From the NCBI GenBank assembly GCA_902624635.1, contig CACNYD010000001.1, positions 364,766 to 428,765 on the forward strand: a DNA stretch of 64,000 nt. Direction: 5' to 3'. The DNA comes from an uncultured Pelagibacteraceae bacterium (GTDB lineage: Bacteria; Pseudomonadota; Alphaproteobacteria; Pelagibacterales; Pelagibacteraceae). A program made the position numbers and the translations under genes. Within the stretch, counting starts at the first letter, position 1. Every line of letters starts with the position of its first letter. Positions 35,899 through 44,923 of the stretch are shown here, one piece after another. The notes under the pieces were generated by a model that saw only the letters and a program-made list of their open reading frames with translations, made no database searches and had not been told where the DNA came from.

Positions 35899-37245
35899 AT
35901 GAGCTCAGAAAAAAGAACATCTGTACCAAATTCTTTAAATGAACACTGGATGCCATTTACTTCTAATAAAGATTTTAAAGAAAATCCAAAACTTATAGTG
36001 GAAGCAAAAGGTGTATATTTAAAAAATCACCAAGGTAAAACGCAAATTGATGCTAGCTCAGGATTATTCTGCAATCCTTTAGGACACGGCAGAAAAGAAA
36101 TTATTGAAGCAATAACAAATCAATTACAGACTTTAGATTATTGCCAACCCTTCCAACAAGGATTTGGCGGATCTTTTGAATTAGCAACTAGAATTTCAAA
36201 ACACACACCAGGAAACTTAAATAAAATTTTTTACACAATTTGTGGATCTACTGCAGTTGAAACAGCGATTAAAATTAGTATTGCTTATCATAAAGCAAGA
36301 GGTGAAGGACAAAGATTCAGATTTGTTGGAAGAGAACGTGCTTATCATGGGATGAATATTGGAGCAACATCAGTTGGTGGCATGATCAATAATGTCAAAG
36401 CATATGCAAGTGTATTGATGCCAGGTGTTGTTCATATGAGACATACACATTTAGATGAACATAAATTTATATCAGGTCAACCTGAAACAGGTGCAGAAAT
36501 TGCAAATGACCTAGAAAGAATTTGTACTAATTTTGGTTCAGAAAATATTGCAGCATGTATTGTTGAACCAATTGCTGGTTCAACAGGAACTTTAGTTCCA
36601 CCAGTTGGATATTTACAAAGATTGAGAGAACTTTGTGACAAACATAAAATACTTTTAATCTTTGATGAAGTAATTACAGGTTGGGGAAGAACTGGTTCAG
36701 CTTTTGGAGCTCAAGAATTTGGCGTAACACCTGACATAATGACCATGGCTAAAGCAACAACAAATGGAATAGTTCCTTTTGGAGTGGTTGCTTGTAAAGA
36801 GGAAATTTATGATGCAGTCATGGATAATTCTCCAAAAGGTGCAATTGAATTATTTCATGGTTACACTTATTCAGGAATACCAATTTCTGTTGCAGCAGCA
36901 TTAGCAGTCCAAGATATTTTTGAAAAAGAAGATATTTTTAATAGAGCAAAAGAATTAGCTCCTTACTTCCAAGAAGGTTTGTTTTCTCTAAAAGATATTG
37001 ATGTGGTGGATAATATTAGAGGTTATGGAATGATGGGTGGTATAGACATAAAAACTGATGGAAGACCTGGCAAGGCAGGCTTAGCTACTTTTAAACATTG
37101 TTATGATGCTGGAGTAAATTTCAAAGCGACTGGTGACTGTTTAATTATAGCACCAATGTTTATTTGTGAAAAAAAACACATTGATGAAATTATAGAGAAA
37201 CTAAGAACCGGAATAACTAATTACGCAAAGAGTAAAAAGAATTAA
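35899..37245 (+). CDS. omega-amino acid:pyruvate aminotransferase (class III), Tpa-like
   Basis: This 448-residue class III PLP aminotransferase has the opening HWMPFTSNKDF, the cofactor-binding GSTAVETAIK, the LLIFDEVITGWGRTG loop and the PLP lysine in MTMAKATTNGIVP. Close family members use taurine, beta-alanine or other omega-amino acids with pyruvate as acceptor. The next gene, alanine dehydrogenase, would regenerate pyruvate from the alanine made. Taurine is the favoured substrate from the transporter context, but beta-alanine is equally possible by sequence. Confidence 0.88.
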   Translation: MSSEKRTSVPNSLNEHWMPFTSNKDFKENPKLIVEAKGVYLKNHQGKTQIDASSGLFCNPLGHGRKEIIEAITNQLQTLDYCQPFQQGFGGSFELATRISKHTPGNLNKIFYTICGSTAVETAIKISIAYHKARGEGQRFRFVGRERAYHGMNIGATSVGGMINNVKAYASVLMPGVVHMRHTHLDEHKFISGQPETGAEIANDLERICTNFGSENIAACIVEPIAGSTGTLVPPVGYLQRLRELCDKHKILLIFDEVITGWGRTGSAFGAQEFGVTPDIMTMAKATTNGIVPFGVVACKEEIYDAVMDNSPKGAIELFHGYTYSGIPISVAAALAVQDIFEKEDIFNRAKELAPYFQEGLFSLKDIDVVDNIRGYGMMGGIDIKTDGRPGKAGLATFKHCYDAGVNFKATGDCLIIAPMFICEKKHIDEIIEKLRTGITNYAKSKKN

Positions 37246-37254
37246 ATTTCGTTA

Positions 37255-38373
37255 ATGAGAATTGGCGTACCTAAAGAAATTAAACCTCAGGAAAACAGAA
37301 TAGGCTTAACACCAGATAGTGTAAAAACCCTTGTCTCTGAAGGTCATGAGGTATTAGTCGAAGACAACGGAGGCTTTGAAGCAGGTTTCGATAATGATCA
37401 GTACAAAAATGCTGGTGCTAAAATTATTGAAAAAGCTGCTGATATTTTTAATGACGCTGAAATAATTGTAAAAGTTAAAGAACCTCAAAAAGTTGAGGTT
37501 GAGATGATTAAAGAAAATCAGATCGTATATACTTATTTACATCTAGCTGCTGCAAAAGAACTAACGGAAGGTTTAATTAAATCTAAAAGTATAAATATTG
37601 CTTATGAAACTGTGACTGATGATAATGGCAGACTTCCATTACTTGCACCAATGAGTGCGGTAGCTGGACGAATGTCAGTTCAGGCTGGAGCTCATTGTTT
37701 AGAAAAAAATCAAAAGGGTAGAGGAGTTCTATTAGGAGGAGCGCCAGGAGGTGAACCAGCAAATGTATTGATTCTTGGTGGTGGAGTAGTAGGTGAGAAT
37801 GCTGCAATAATAGCTACTGGTATGAGAGCTAAAGTTCATATTGTAGATAAATCTGAAGAAAGATTAAAACAGTTAGTTGAGATGTTTGGTGATAAAATTA
37901 TTCCACAACAAAGTGACAAAATAGATTTAAATAAATTGGTTGCTGAAGCAGATTTATTAGTGGGTGGAGTATTAATACCTGGTGCAGAAGCACCAAAATT
38001 AGTAACCAAAGATATGTTAAAACTAATGAAAAGAGGATCAGTCATTGTGGATGTTGCAATTGATCAGGGTGGGTGTGTTGAAACAAGTAAACCTACAACA
38101 CACGGAAATCCAACATATATAGTCGATGACGTAGTTCATTATTGTGTAGCAAATATGCCTGGTGGAGTTCCTAGAACTTCTACTTTTGCTTTAAATCAAG
38201 CAACCCTTCCTTTTCTAGTGAAATTAGCAAACAAAGGTTATCAAAAAGCTCTTGGTGAAGATAAAAACTTTTTAGCAGGATTAAATGTTTGTAAAGGCCA
38301 TGTGACTTATAAAGCTGTTGCAGATGTTTTTGGACATGAATATGTTAAACCTGGAGATGCAATCAAAAATTAA
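37255..38373 (+). CDS. ald: alanine dehydrogenase
   Basis: This 372-residue enzyme is a full alanine dehydrogenase, opening MRIGVPKEIKPQENRIGLTP. It has the catalytic-region segment YTYLHLAAAKELTE, the NAD-binding loop ILGGGVVGENAA and the family segment DVAIDQGGCVETSKPTTH. It deaminates alanine to pyruvate and ammonium with NAD. It lies 9 bp after the aminotransferase, so the pair can run as a transamination cycle that releases ammonium. Confidence 0.95.
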   Translation: MRIGVPKEIKPQENRIGLTPDSVKTLVSEGHEVLVEDNGGFEAGFDNDQYKNAGAKIIEKAADIFNDAEIIVKVKEPQKVEVEMIKENQIVYTYLHLAAAKELTEGLIKSKSINIAYETVTDDNGRLPLLAPMSAVAGRMSVQAGAHCLEKNQKGRGVLLGGAPGGEPANVLILGGGVVGENAAIIATGMRAKVHIVDKSEERLKQLVEMFGDKIIPQQSDKIDLNKLVAEADLLVGGVLIPGAEAPKLVTKDMLKLMKRGSVIVDVAIDQGGCVETSKPTTHGNPTYIVDDVVHYCVANMPGGVPRTSTFALNQATLPFLVKLANKGYQKALGEDKNFLAGLNVCKGHVTYKAVADVFGHEYVKPGDAIKN

Positions 38374-38377
38374 TTAA

Positions 38378-40822
38378 ATGGAAAAAAAACTTCCAAGTAA
38401 CACTAAAGTTGTTGTTATAGGAGGTGGAGTGGTAGGTTGTTCGGTGGCATACCATTTAGCTAAATTTGGATGGAAAGATACAATTCTTTTAGAAAGAGAT
38501 CAGTTAACATCAGGCACAACTTGGCATGCAGCTGGATTGGTCAGTCAATTAGGTCCATCTGCAGCAATTACTAAAATTAGAAAATATACTTTAGATCTTT
38601 ATAAAGAACTCGAAAAAAAAGTTGATCATTCAGCTGGATTAAGATTGAACGGTGCACTTTCAATTGCTGAGAATAAAGGTAGATGGCAAGAACTTCAAAG
38701 ACAAGCAACAACAGCCCAGCTTTTTGATGTTGATGTAAGAATTTTAGATAAAGATCAAATTAAAAAGGATTATCCAATCATAAATACCAATGAAGTTTTA
38801 GGTGGAATTTTGATGCCTGGTGATGGTGCTGCAGATCCATCAGGAGTAACACATATGTTAGCAAAAGCAGCCAGGATGGAAGGAGCAAAGATTTTTGAAA
38901 AATCTCCTGTCGACGAAATTTTAACTAAGAATGGCAAAATTTCTGGAGTAAAAGTAAATGGTCAAAAAATTGATTGTGAGTATATTGTTTTAGCTTCCGG
39001 AATGTGGTCACGCCAAATTGGAGAAAAAGCTGGAGTAAGTATACCTCTTTATCCAGCAGAACATTTTTATATTATTACACAGCCGATTGAAAATCTTTCA
39101 AAAACTTTACCAGTGATAAGAGATTTTGATAATAGAACTTATATAAAAGAAGATGCTGGAAAAATATTAGTTGGTATATTTGAGTCTCAATCTATTCCAG
39201 CTTGGGATAAAATTAATAAAGTTCCAGAGGATTTTTCATTTGGAGAATTTCAAGAAAATTTTGAGCATTTTGAACCTTATTTAGCCACTGCAATAAAAAG
39301 ATTTCCAGTTCTAGAAAAAGCAGGAATTAGAAAATTTTTTTCAGGTCCAGAGTCATTTACTCCAGATACAAATACATTACTAGGAGAAGTACCTGAAATA
39401 AAAAACTTTTTTGTATGTTGTGGTTTAAATAGTATTGGAATTGGAAGTGGGGGAGGTGTTGGTAAAGTTACCGCCGAATGGTTAATAAATGGACATATTA
39501 ATGAAGATATTTTTTGCTATGACATCAAAAGATTTCAAAAATTTCACTCTGAGCTAGGTTTTATTAAAAAAAGAATTACGGAATCTTTAGGAGATTTATA
39601 TGGAATGCATTGGCCGTTTAAACAACACAAAACATCAAGAAATATAAAAACACTTCCATATCACGATGAGTTAAAAAGTTTTGGTGCTTGTTTTGGTGTT
39701 TCTGGAGGATACGAGAGACCAATGTGGTTTGCATTAGATGGAGAAAAAACGGATTACGAATATAGTTATAATTACCAAAATTGGTACCCTTCAGCAGAGT
39801 ATGAAACAAATAATACTATAAAAAATGTTGGATTATTTGATTTAACTCCTTTTTCTAAATTTGAGATTAAATCCGATAAAGCTCACAAGGAATTGCAGAA
39901 AATTTGCACAGCCAACATTCAGAATGAGGCTGGAAAATGTATTTATACACATATGTTAAACTCTGATGGTGGAATTGAAACAGATTTAACAGTTGTTTGT
40001 ATTGATAAAGATTATTTTAGAATAATTAGTTCGGCTGCAACAAGAGAAAGAGATAAATTTCATATAAAAAAACACCTGGCAAAAGATGTTGAGTTGAAAG
40101 ATGTTACGGATGATTTTTGTGTATTCGGTGTTTTTGGACCAAAGAGCCGAGCTTTAATGAAATCAATTTCAAAAGATAATTTCGAAAATGATAATTTTAG
40201 ATTCGGCACAGCAAAATACATAACAATTGAAGGAACTAAAATTTGGACTCAAAGATTGTCTTATGTCGGGGAATTAGGCTACGAGTTATATGTGAAATCT
40301 AAGGAAGCTAAAAAAATTTATGAATTATTAGTTAATAAAGGAAAAGATTTTAATCTCTCGAATTGTGGTATGCACGCTATGGATATTATGCGAATGGAGA
40401 GTGGATTTTTACATTGGGGACACGATATTTCACCAGAGGAAAATCAATATCAAGCAGGTTTATCTTTCACAATAAGTTCTAAAAAAGAGGACGAATTTAT
40501 TGGTAAAAAAGCTTTAGAGAAGATTAAAAAAGAAAAAATTAAAAGTAGATTTGCAATGTTTACTTTAAAAAATACTAAACCAGGTGAACCATTGTTACTT
40601 CATGATGAGCCTATTTATTTAGAAAATAACATTATTGGTAGATCAACATCTGGGAATTATTCCTTTAATTTTAAGAAAAATTTAGCATTTGGTTATATTA
40701 ATAGCGATATTTCAAATGACGAACTTCACAAAAAAGATTTATTTATTGAAGTTGAGAAAAAAAAATATCCAATTGAAATAATTAACAAACCTTTAAAACA
40801 AACTAATTTTAAAAATAATTAA
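38378..40822 (+). CDS. dimethylglycine/sarcosine dehydrogenase-like FAD oxidoreductase with GcvT domain
   Basis: This 814-residue protein has an N-terminal DAO-type FAD domain (VVVIGGGVVGCSVAYHLAKFG, then SGTTWHAAGL, whose histidine is where dimethylglycine dehydrogenase binds FAD covalently) and a C-terminal folate-binding GcvT domain from about residue 430. Such enzymes remove N-methyl groups from dimethylglycine or sarcosine and pass the carbon to tetrahydrofolate. It begins four bases after ald. The true N-methyl substrate is unknown. Confidence 0.9.
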   Translation: MEKKLPSNTKVVVIGGGVVGCSVAYHLAKFGWKDTILLERDQLTSGTTWHAAGLVSQLGPSAAITKIRKYTLDLYKELEKKVDHSAGLRLNGALSIAENKGRWQELQRQATTAQLFDVDVRILDKDQIKKDYPIINTNEVLGGILMPGDGAADPSGVTHMLAKAARMEGAKIFEKSPVDEILTKNGKISGVKVNGQKIDCEYIVLASGMWSRQIGEKAGVSIPLYPAEHFYIITQPIENLSKTLPVIRDFDNRTYIKEDAGKILVGIFESQSIPAWDKINKVPEDFSFGEFQENFEHFEPYLATAIKRFPVLEKAGIRKFFSGPESFTPDTNTLLGEVPEIKNFFVCCGLNSIGIGSGGGVGKVTAEWLINGHINEDIFCYDIKRFQKFHSELGFIKKRITESLGDLYGMHWPFKQHKTSRNIKTLPYHDELKSFGACFGVSGGYERPMWFALDGEKTDYEYSYNYQNWYPSAEYETNNTIKNVGLFDLTPFSKFEIKSDKAHKELQKICTANIQNEAGKCIYTHMLNSDGGIETDLTVVCIDKDYFRIISSAATRERDKFHIKKHLAKDVELKDVTDDFCVFGVFGPKSRALMKSISKDNFENDNFRFGTAKYITIEGTKIWTQRLSYVGELGYELYVKSKEAKKIYELLVNKGKDFNLSNCGMHAMDIMRMESGFLHWGHDISPEENQYQAGLSFTISSKKEDEFIGKKALEKIKKEKIKSRFAMFTLKNTKPGEPLLLHDEPIYLENNIIGRSTSGNYSFNFKKNLAFGYINSDISNDELHKKDLFIEVEKKKYPIEIINKPLKQTNFKNN

Positions 40823-41670
40823 GTTCTATTTCTTAAGAATAATACAAAAAGAACAGAAGTCATCATCATAATCAAAGCATAAGCTGCTGTTGGAACCATG
40901 TAAGTCATATTTTGCCCAAACAATTGAGTTCCAACAAAAACAGCTAATGTTCCATTTTGTAATCCACACTCAAGAGATATACATCTTTGTTGGGCAACAC
41001 CTGATGCAAAAAATTTAGCAACATAGAATCCTATAATCATCATGGAAATATTTAAGATTAAAGCAATAGTTCCAGCTGTACTGAGGAACATTATAATACT
41101 GTCCCATTCCTGAATATAGATAGCAATAAAAACAATTGAAAATAATCCTATAGATATTCTTTCAATAATTTTCATATTATTTTCTATAAAATCACTAAAA
41201 AATTTTCTAATAATCATTCCAATTATTACAGGTACCGTAACCACAAAAAACATCTTCAATGATATACCAAGCATCGAAACTTCTTTTTCAACATAAGTAA
41301 TATCAAATAAATCAATTGATAAAAAAACTATATAAGGGACCGAGACAATACTTATTAAACTGGTAAAAGCAGTAAGAGATATAGATAGCGCAATATCTCC
41401 ATCTGCAAATTTAGTTAGCACATTTGATGTTACTCCACCAGGTGCGGCTGCAATCAACATTACCCCTAACGCTAGCTCAATTGGAGTTTTTAAAATAATT
41501 ATTAATAAATAACCAATAATTGGAAGAACTATTAATTGACAAATTAAACCGACAAAAAATTCTTTCGGATGCTGAAATACTCTTGTAAAATCTTTTACAG
41601 TTAAAGATGCACCGAGCCCTAACATAATTAATGCTAGCGCAAATGGCGCTATTGTCGTTACTATACCCAT
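40819..41670 (-). CDS. BASS-family (bile acid:sodium symporter-like) transporter
   Basis: This 283-residue membrane protein has about nine hydrophobic helices and BASS hallmarks: an opening APFALALIMLGLGASL, the AAPGGVTSNVLTKFADGD crossover segment and ISLECGLQNGTLAVFVG. Relatives import organic acids with sodium. It ends convergently with the DMGDH-like gene (4-bp overlap) and lies just downstream of the regulator gene on the same strand. Its substrate is unknown; a product or substrate of the neighbouring pathway is plausible. Confidence 0.87.
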   Translation of the reverse strand: MGIVTTIAPFALALIMLGLGASLTVKDFTRVFQHPKEFFVGLICQLIVLPIIGYLLIIILKTPIELALGVMLIAAAPGGVTSNVLTKFADGDIALSISLTAFTSLISIVSVPYIVFLSIDLFDITYVEKEVSMLGISLKMFFVVTVPVIIGMIIRKFFSDFIENNMKIIERISIGLFSIVFIAIYIQEWDSIIMFLSTAGTIALILNISMMIIGFYVAKFFASGVAQQRCISLECGLQNGTLAVFVGTQLFGQNMTYMVPTAAYALIMMMTSVLFVLFLRNRT

Positions 41671-41714
41671 GACCCCTCTGTGTAATATTGCAACAAATTT
41701 AATTTATTAAAGTT

Positions 41715-42692
41715 TTACGAAATTACAAGAAGATTCAAAACTTTACGGATAAACTTCGCTTTAAACTTAAACATTTCTGTTTGATAAGGCAAAATTTTTC
41801 TAAAATTTAATTGACTTAATGTGTATTGTTTTTTTTTATTAATCTTAAGTAAATCTTTTTCTAATAAATATTTACATTTTCTAATAATTGTGGCCCTAGG
41901 AATATTAGTCATATCTGAAATTGACATTGCACTTATTCCCGAGTCTGTCCCAACATTATCTAATAAAATACTATTAGAAGTAAAATAATCTAAAGAGGGT
42001 TTATCATCACCAGTATCCAAATGTTTTGAAACGTTTAACACCTGATTCATTGATACTGTACCCCAAATATGAAATGTTGTTAAATCATTCATAAATTTAT
42101 GGTAACCAATAATTAGTGGTATTTGCATTCGATAAAACCAACGCCAACATAATGTGAACCTTTTTTTTATGATGTTTTCAATTGTTTTTTGATCAAGTTT
42201 TTTAGAATAAATTTTATTTTTTTCCAAAGCTTGGTAAACTCGGTATATATATTTCGAAGAATTTTTAATTTGTTGTTCTGGTTTAACAAAAGGAAAAGCT
42301 TTTCTATCAATTAAAATTTTTTTTTTATTACGATTTATTACTCCTTCTGTTTCAAGTTCTAAAACTTTTCTTCTAACAGTTTCTTTTGGTAAATCTAATT
42401 TTTCACAAAGTTCTGTAATACTAAATTTTTCAATTTGTAGGTTTGATTTCGAATAATAATCATCGTAACTATATTGAATATTCATCTGATCATAAAATTG
42501 TAGAGTTTTTTCAATTAATGAAATTATAATTAGGTATTTATAGTGATCTTTAAATGGTCCATAAACATTGTTCATCCACTGCCATTGATGAGAAATCCAA
42601 TCTTTACTTAAATCAGAGTAATTTGTCATAATGGTCTCAAAGACCTGATCGTCTGTTAGGGTTTTTGAAAAATCTATTTCTTGAATGCTCAT
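41715..42692 (-). CDS. transcriptional regulator with two winged-helix domains
   Basis: This 325-residue protein has a helix-turn-helix at about residues 93-125 (FSITELCEKLDLPKETVRRK) followed by a beta-wing, and a second similar unit near residues 255-290 (MSISDMTNIPRATIIRKC). No ligand-binding domain is recognised. I do not know this family by name. It diverges from the small membrane protein pair across 112 bp carrying 13-bp direct repeats, a good place for autoregulation. Confidence 0.75.
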   Translation of the reverse strand: MSIQEIDFSKTLTDDQVFETIMTNYSDLSKDWISHQWQWMNNVYGPFKDHYKYLIIISLIEKTLQFYDQMNIQYSYDDYYSKSNLQIEKFSITELCEKLDLPKETVRRKVLELETEGVINRNKKKILIDRKAFPFVKPEQQIKNSSKYIYRVYQALEKNKIYSKKLDQKTIENIIKKRFTLCWRWFYRMQIPLIIGYHKFMNDLTTFHIWGTVSMNQVLNVSKHLDTGDDKPSLDYFTSNSILLDNVGTDSGISAMSISDMTNIPRATIIRKCKYLLEKDLLKINKKKQYTLSQLNFRKILPYQTEMFKFKAKFIRKVLNLLVIS

Positions 42693-42714
42693 AAGTTTGA
42701 CATTGTTAGTAGAA

Positions 42715-42759
42715 ACCCAAATTGAACAGTTGTCAATTTAATAGTGACCCAAATTGAAC
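42715..42759. repeat. two 13-bp direct repeats in a divergent promoter region
   Basis: ACCCAAATTGAAC occurs at 42715-42727 and again at 42747-42759, 32 bases apart start to start (about three helical turns, so on the same DNA face). Between them, ATTGA...TCAAT arms form an imperfect inverted repeat. The position between the two-winged-helix regulator and the small membrane protein genes makes operator sites likely. Confidence 0.6.
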
Positions 42760-42804
42760 TTTCATTAAATTGTTCGTAACATTAAATATGTTTTAATAAT
42801 AAAA

Positions 42805-43035
42805 ATGACTACTAAAGGCTTTACAGATAATACCAATAATATCGAGACCCCAAATGATATTAATGTTTCTGAAAAGCCTTTAAATCAGAAGAAAATTAGT
42901 TCCGGAAGGGTTGACATCAATGTTCTAAAGTCAAAATTGGAAGCTCAACAAGGAAAAGAGTTAAGAAAAAATATTTTTATTTTTTCATTTTGCGTTTTGC
43001 TGTTAGGCTCAATCGGAATATTTCTATCTTTATAA
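42805..43035 (+). CDS. small single-span membrane protein, DINVL family copy 1
   Basis: This 76-residue protein has a disordered polar N-terminus (residues 1-38), a motif VDINVLKSKLEAQQGKELRK, and one C-terminal membrane helix (about residues 56-75). It shares the DINVL...E-L/V-R-K plus helix arrangement with the next gene. The family is not named to me. The N-terminus is probably cytoplasmic with the helix as an anchor, since lysines flank the start of the helix. Confidence 0.65.
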   Translation: MTTKGFTDNTNNIETPNDINVSEKPLNQKKISSGRVDINVLKSKLEAQQGKELRKNIFIFSFCVLLLGSIGIFLSL

Positions 43036-43077
43036 TTTTATTTGCTAATAATTAAAAAGGATGCTTTATTACGCCAC

Positions 43078-43287
43078 ATGAAAAATTTAGCTAACGCTGT
43101 TAAGGAGAAACTTACTGCAAAGTATAAAGTATCTGAAAGTTCACAGTATAATCATAAAAGCACAGATATTAATGTTCTTCTGAATAGAGTAAAATTAGAT
43201 AGAAAACAAGAAGTTAGAAAAAAGTTTTATTTCTCTGCTGCAGCTTCCACAGGCTTGATTTTATTTGGACTGATAGTTTTCAGCTAA
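43078..43287 (+). CDS. small single-span membrane protein, DINVL family copy 2
   Basis: The ORF track starts at a TTG (43042), but the in-frame ATG at 43078 is more credible, giving 69 residues. It has TDINVLLNRVKLDRKQEVRKK followed by one membrane helix to the C-terminus. It is a tandem paralogue of the gene upstream. The function is unknown. Confidence 0.6.
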   Translation: MKNLANAVKEKLTAKYKVSESSQYNHKSTDINVLLNRVKLDRKQEVRKKFYFSAAASTGLILFGLIVFS

Positions 43288-43378
43288 AATTAAACAATTA
43301 TTCAAAAATTACATTAATTTAATGATTAATAAATATTGAATCAAAATTTATAATAATTATAAATCAACAAAGTTAAAA

Positions 43379-43455
43379 GGCGGGGTAGCTCAGTTGGTTA
43401 GAGCGCGGGACTCATAAGCCCGAGGTCAGTGGTTCGATCCCACTTCCCGCTACCA
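43379..43455 (+). tRNA. tRNA-Met (CAU), elongator type
   Basis: The 77-base sequence folds as a tRNA: acceptor GGCGGGG/TCCCGCT with A73 and encoded CCA, D-loop AGCTCAGTTGGTTAGAGC, anticodon loop CTCATAA with anticodon CAT, and T-loop GGTTCGATCC. The first pair is G1-T72 rather than the initiator C1-A72 mismatch, so it is the elongator; a lysidine-modified tRNA-Ile2 is less likely because the D arm matches elongator Met. The AT-rich polysaccharide segment begins immediately after. Confidence 0.93.
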
Positions 43456-43456
43456 C

Positions 43457-44893
43457 TTAAATCACTTTTTCAATCAACTTAAGATTAATACTATTGAATG
43501 AATTTTCTTTAATTGTTTTAAAATTATTAAATTTTCCAGGTATTTCACAATTATCACCATTTAAGTCATTTAAACAAATAATCCAAACTTTTTGAGAATA
43601 ATTCTTTTGATCTTTAACTAAATAATTAAAAAATTCTATTTCTAAATTATTAATTTTAGAATAATTTTTTAAATAATTTTCAAATGCCTTTGAAATTTCA
43701 CTTTTTAAAAGGTATGTTTTCTCTAAATTGAGAGTTACATTAATATTTGGTGATTTATTTATTTCCAGCAATACAGATTTCAAATCTGGTTTATGTACAG
43801 TTCTCTCTTTAAAAAATTGATTAAATGTTGTTTCAGTAAAAAAATTTCCAATTGTAAAAATTATTAAAAGACTGCAGAGGAATAATCTGTGTTTTTTTGA
43901 CTCTATCTTATCAATCAAGCTTATTATTGATAAAATTACCATTAAAATTAGGTATATCAAATACCTATCAACAACAGCTGGATTAAAAATATAAGAATAT
44001 ATTATTGGTATTGAATAGGAAAATAAAATTGAAATTAATAAAAACATTTCAAATTTTGACTCAAATAAAATAATTTTTATATATTTAATAATCAGATAAA
44101 TGAATATTAAAAGATAAATTCCACCAACTAGTCTTGATCCAAAAAATTTTGAAAAGAAAAAATTTGTAAAAAATTTCCAGTCTATATTTTCGATCCAGAT
44201 TGGCTGATGTGTTGTATTTATAATAAAAAATATAATGAATATTACTGAAAAACAATTAATAAAGATTAGAAGTTTAAAAAGCTTCATCTCAATAACTTTT
44301 TTTGAAAAGTATTTATATATTAAAAATGCTGAATACGAAAAAATTATGATTAAAGCAAAAGGATGAGTAATTATCAAAAGAATACTGGTTAAAAAAAATA
44401 ATAAAAAATCTGAATTTGATTTGATATTTTCAGAGTTAATCAATTTATGGAAATAAAAAATATTAATTACAAAAATAAATAAATACCATGAGTATAATCT
44501 AAGTTCTTGAGAATATTTGATTAAATAAATATTGAAAGCAAGGAGTATGAAAAACACTAATGGCGATTTTCCATTTAGCTTATTTTTATAAAAATAAACT
44601 AAAAAGAATATAGATAAACAATTTAGAATTGATGGCAGGTATCTTGCTATTAAAGTGTCATATCCAAATATGTCAAAATAATTTCTTAAAATAAAATTAA
44701 ATAAAAAAGGAGAATTCTCCAAAGTTTTATGCCTATAGTAAAATTCATTTAAAGTTATAGATGGATCAGATATATAAAAGCTTATAATTTCGTCGATCCA
44801 AAAATCATCATAATTTATGTTATATAACCTGAAGAGAATTGTTATAAATATAAGTACTGAATAATATAAAAAATTTATATTAATCTTATTCAT
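43457..44893 (-). CDS. GT-C family membrane glycosyltransferase (GT39/ArnT-like)
   Basis: This 478-residue protein has ten or more hydrophobic helices and the GT-C acidic motif YDDFWIDEIISFYI near residues 28-41, followed by an HKTLENSPFLFN loop. The C-terminal 100 residues are soluble. The family transfers sugars from polyprenyl-phosphate donors to glycolipids or proteins on the outer face of the inner membrane. The acceptor is unknown. It ends one base after the tRNA. Confidence 0.82.
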   Translation of the reverse strand: MNKININFLYYSVLIFITILFRLYNINYDDFWIDEIISFYISDPSITLNEFYYRHKTLENSPFLFNFILRNYFDIFGYDTLIARYLPSILNCLSIFFLVYFYKNKLNGKSPLVFFILLAFNIYLIKYSQELRLYSWYLFIFVINIFYFHKLINSENIKSNSDFLLFFLTSILLIITHPFALIIIFSYSAFLIYKYFSKKVIEMKLFKLLIFINCFSVIFIIFFIINTTHQPIWIENIDWKFFTNFFFSKFFGSRLVGGIYLLIFIYLIIKYIKIILFESKFEMFLLISILFSYSIPIIYSYIFNPAVVDRYLIYLILMVILSIISLIDKIESKKHRLFLCSLLIIFTIGNFFTETTFNQFFKERTVHKPDLKSVLLEINKSPNINVTLNLEKTYLLKSEISKAFENYLKNYSKINNLEIEFFNYLVKDQKNYSQKVWIICLNDLNGDNCEIPGKFNNFKTIKENSFNSINLKLIEKVI

Positions 44894-44923
44894 TATAATT
44901 TGTTTAATACAGTTAATAGAAAT

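Noticed and set aside
43061-43081. Six-codon ORF (MLYYAT) overlapping the start of the second DINVL gene
   Set aside because: The stop overlaps the next ATG, which could mean translational coupling, but the peptide is too short and the AAAAGG sequence is too close to its ATG to act as a ribosome-binding site.
43379-43455. Reading the CAU tRNA as initiator tRNA-fMet
   Set aside because: The first base pair is G-T, not the C-A mismatch typical of bacterial initiators, and the D arm matches elongator tRNA-Met.
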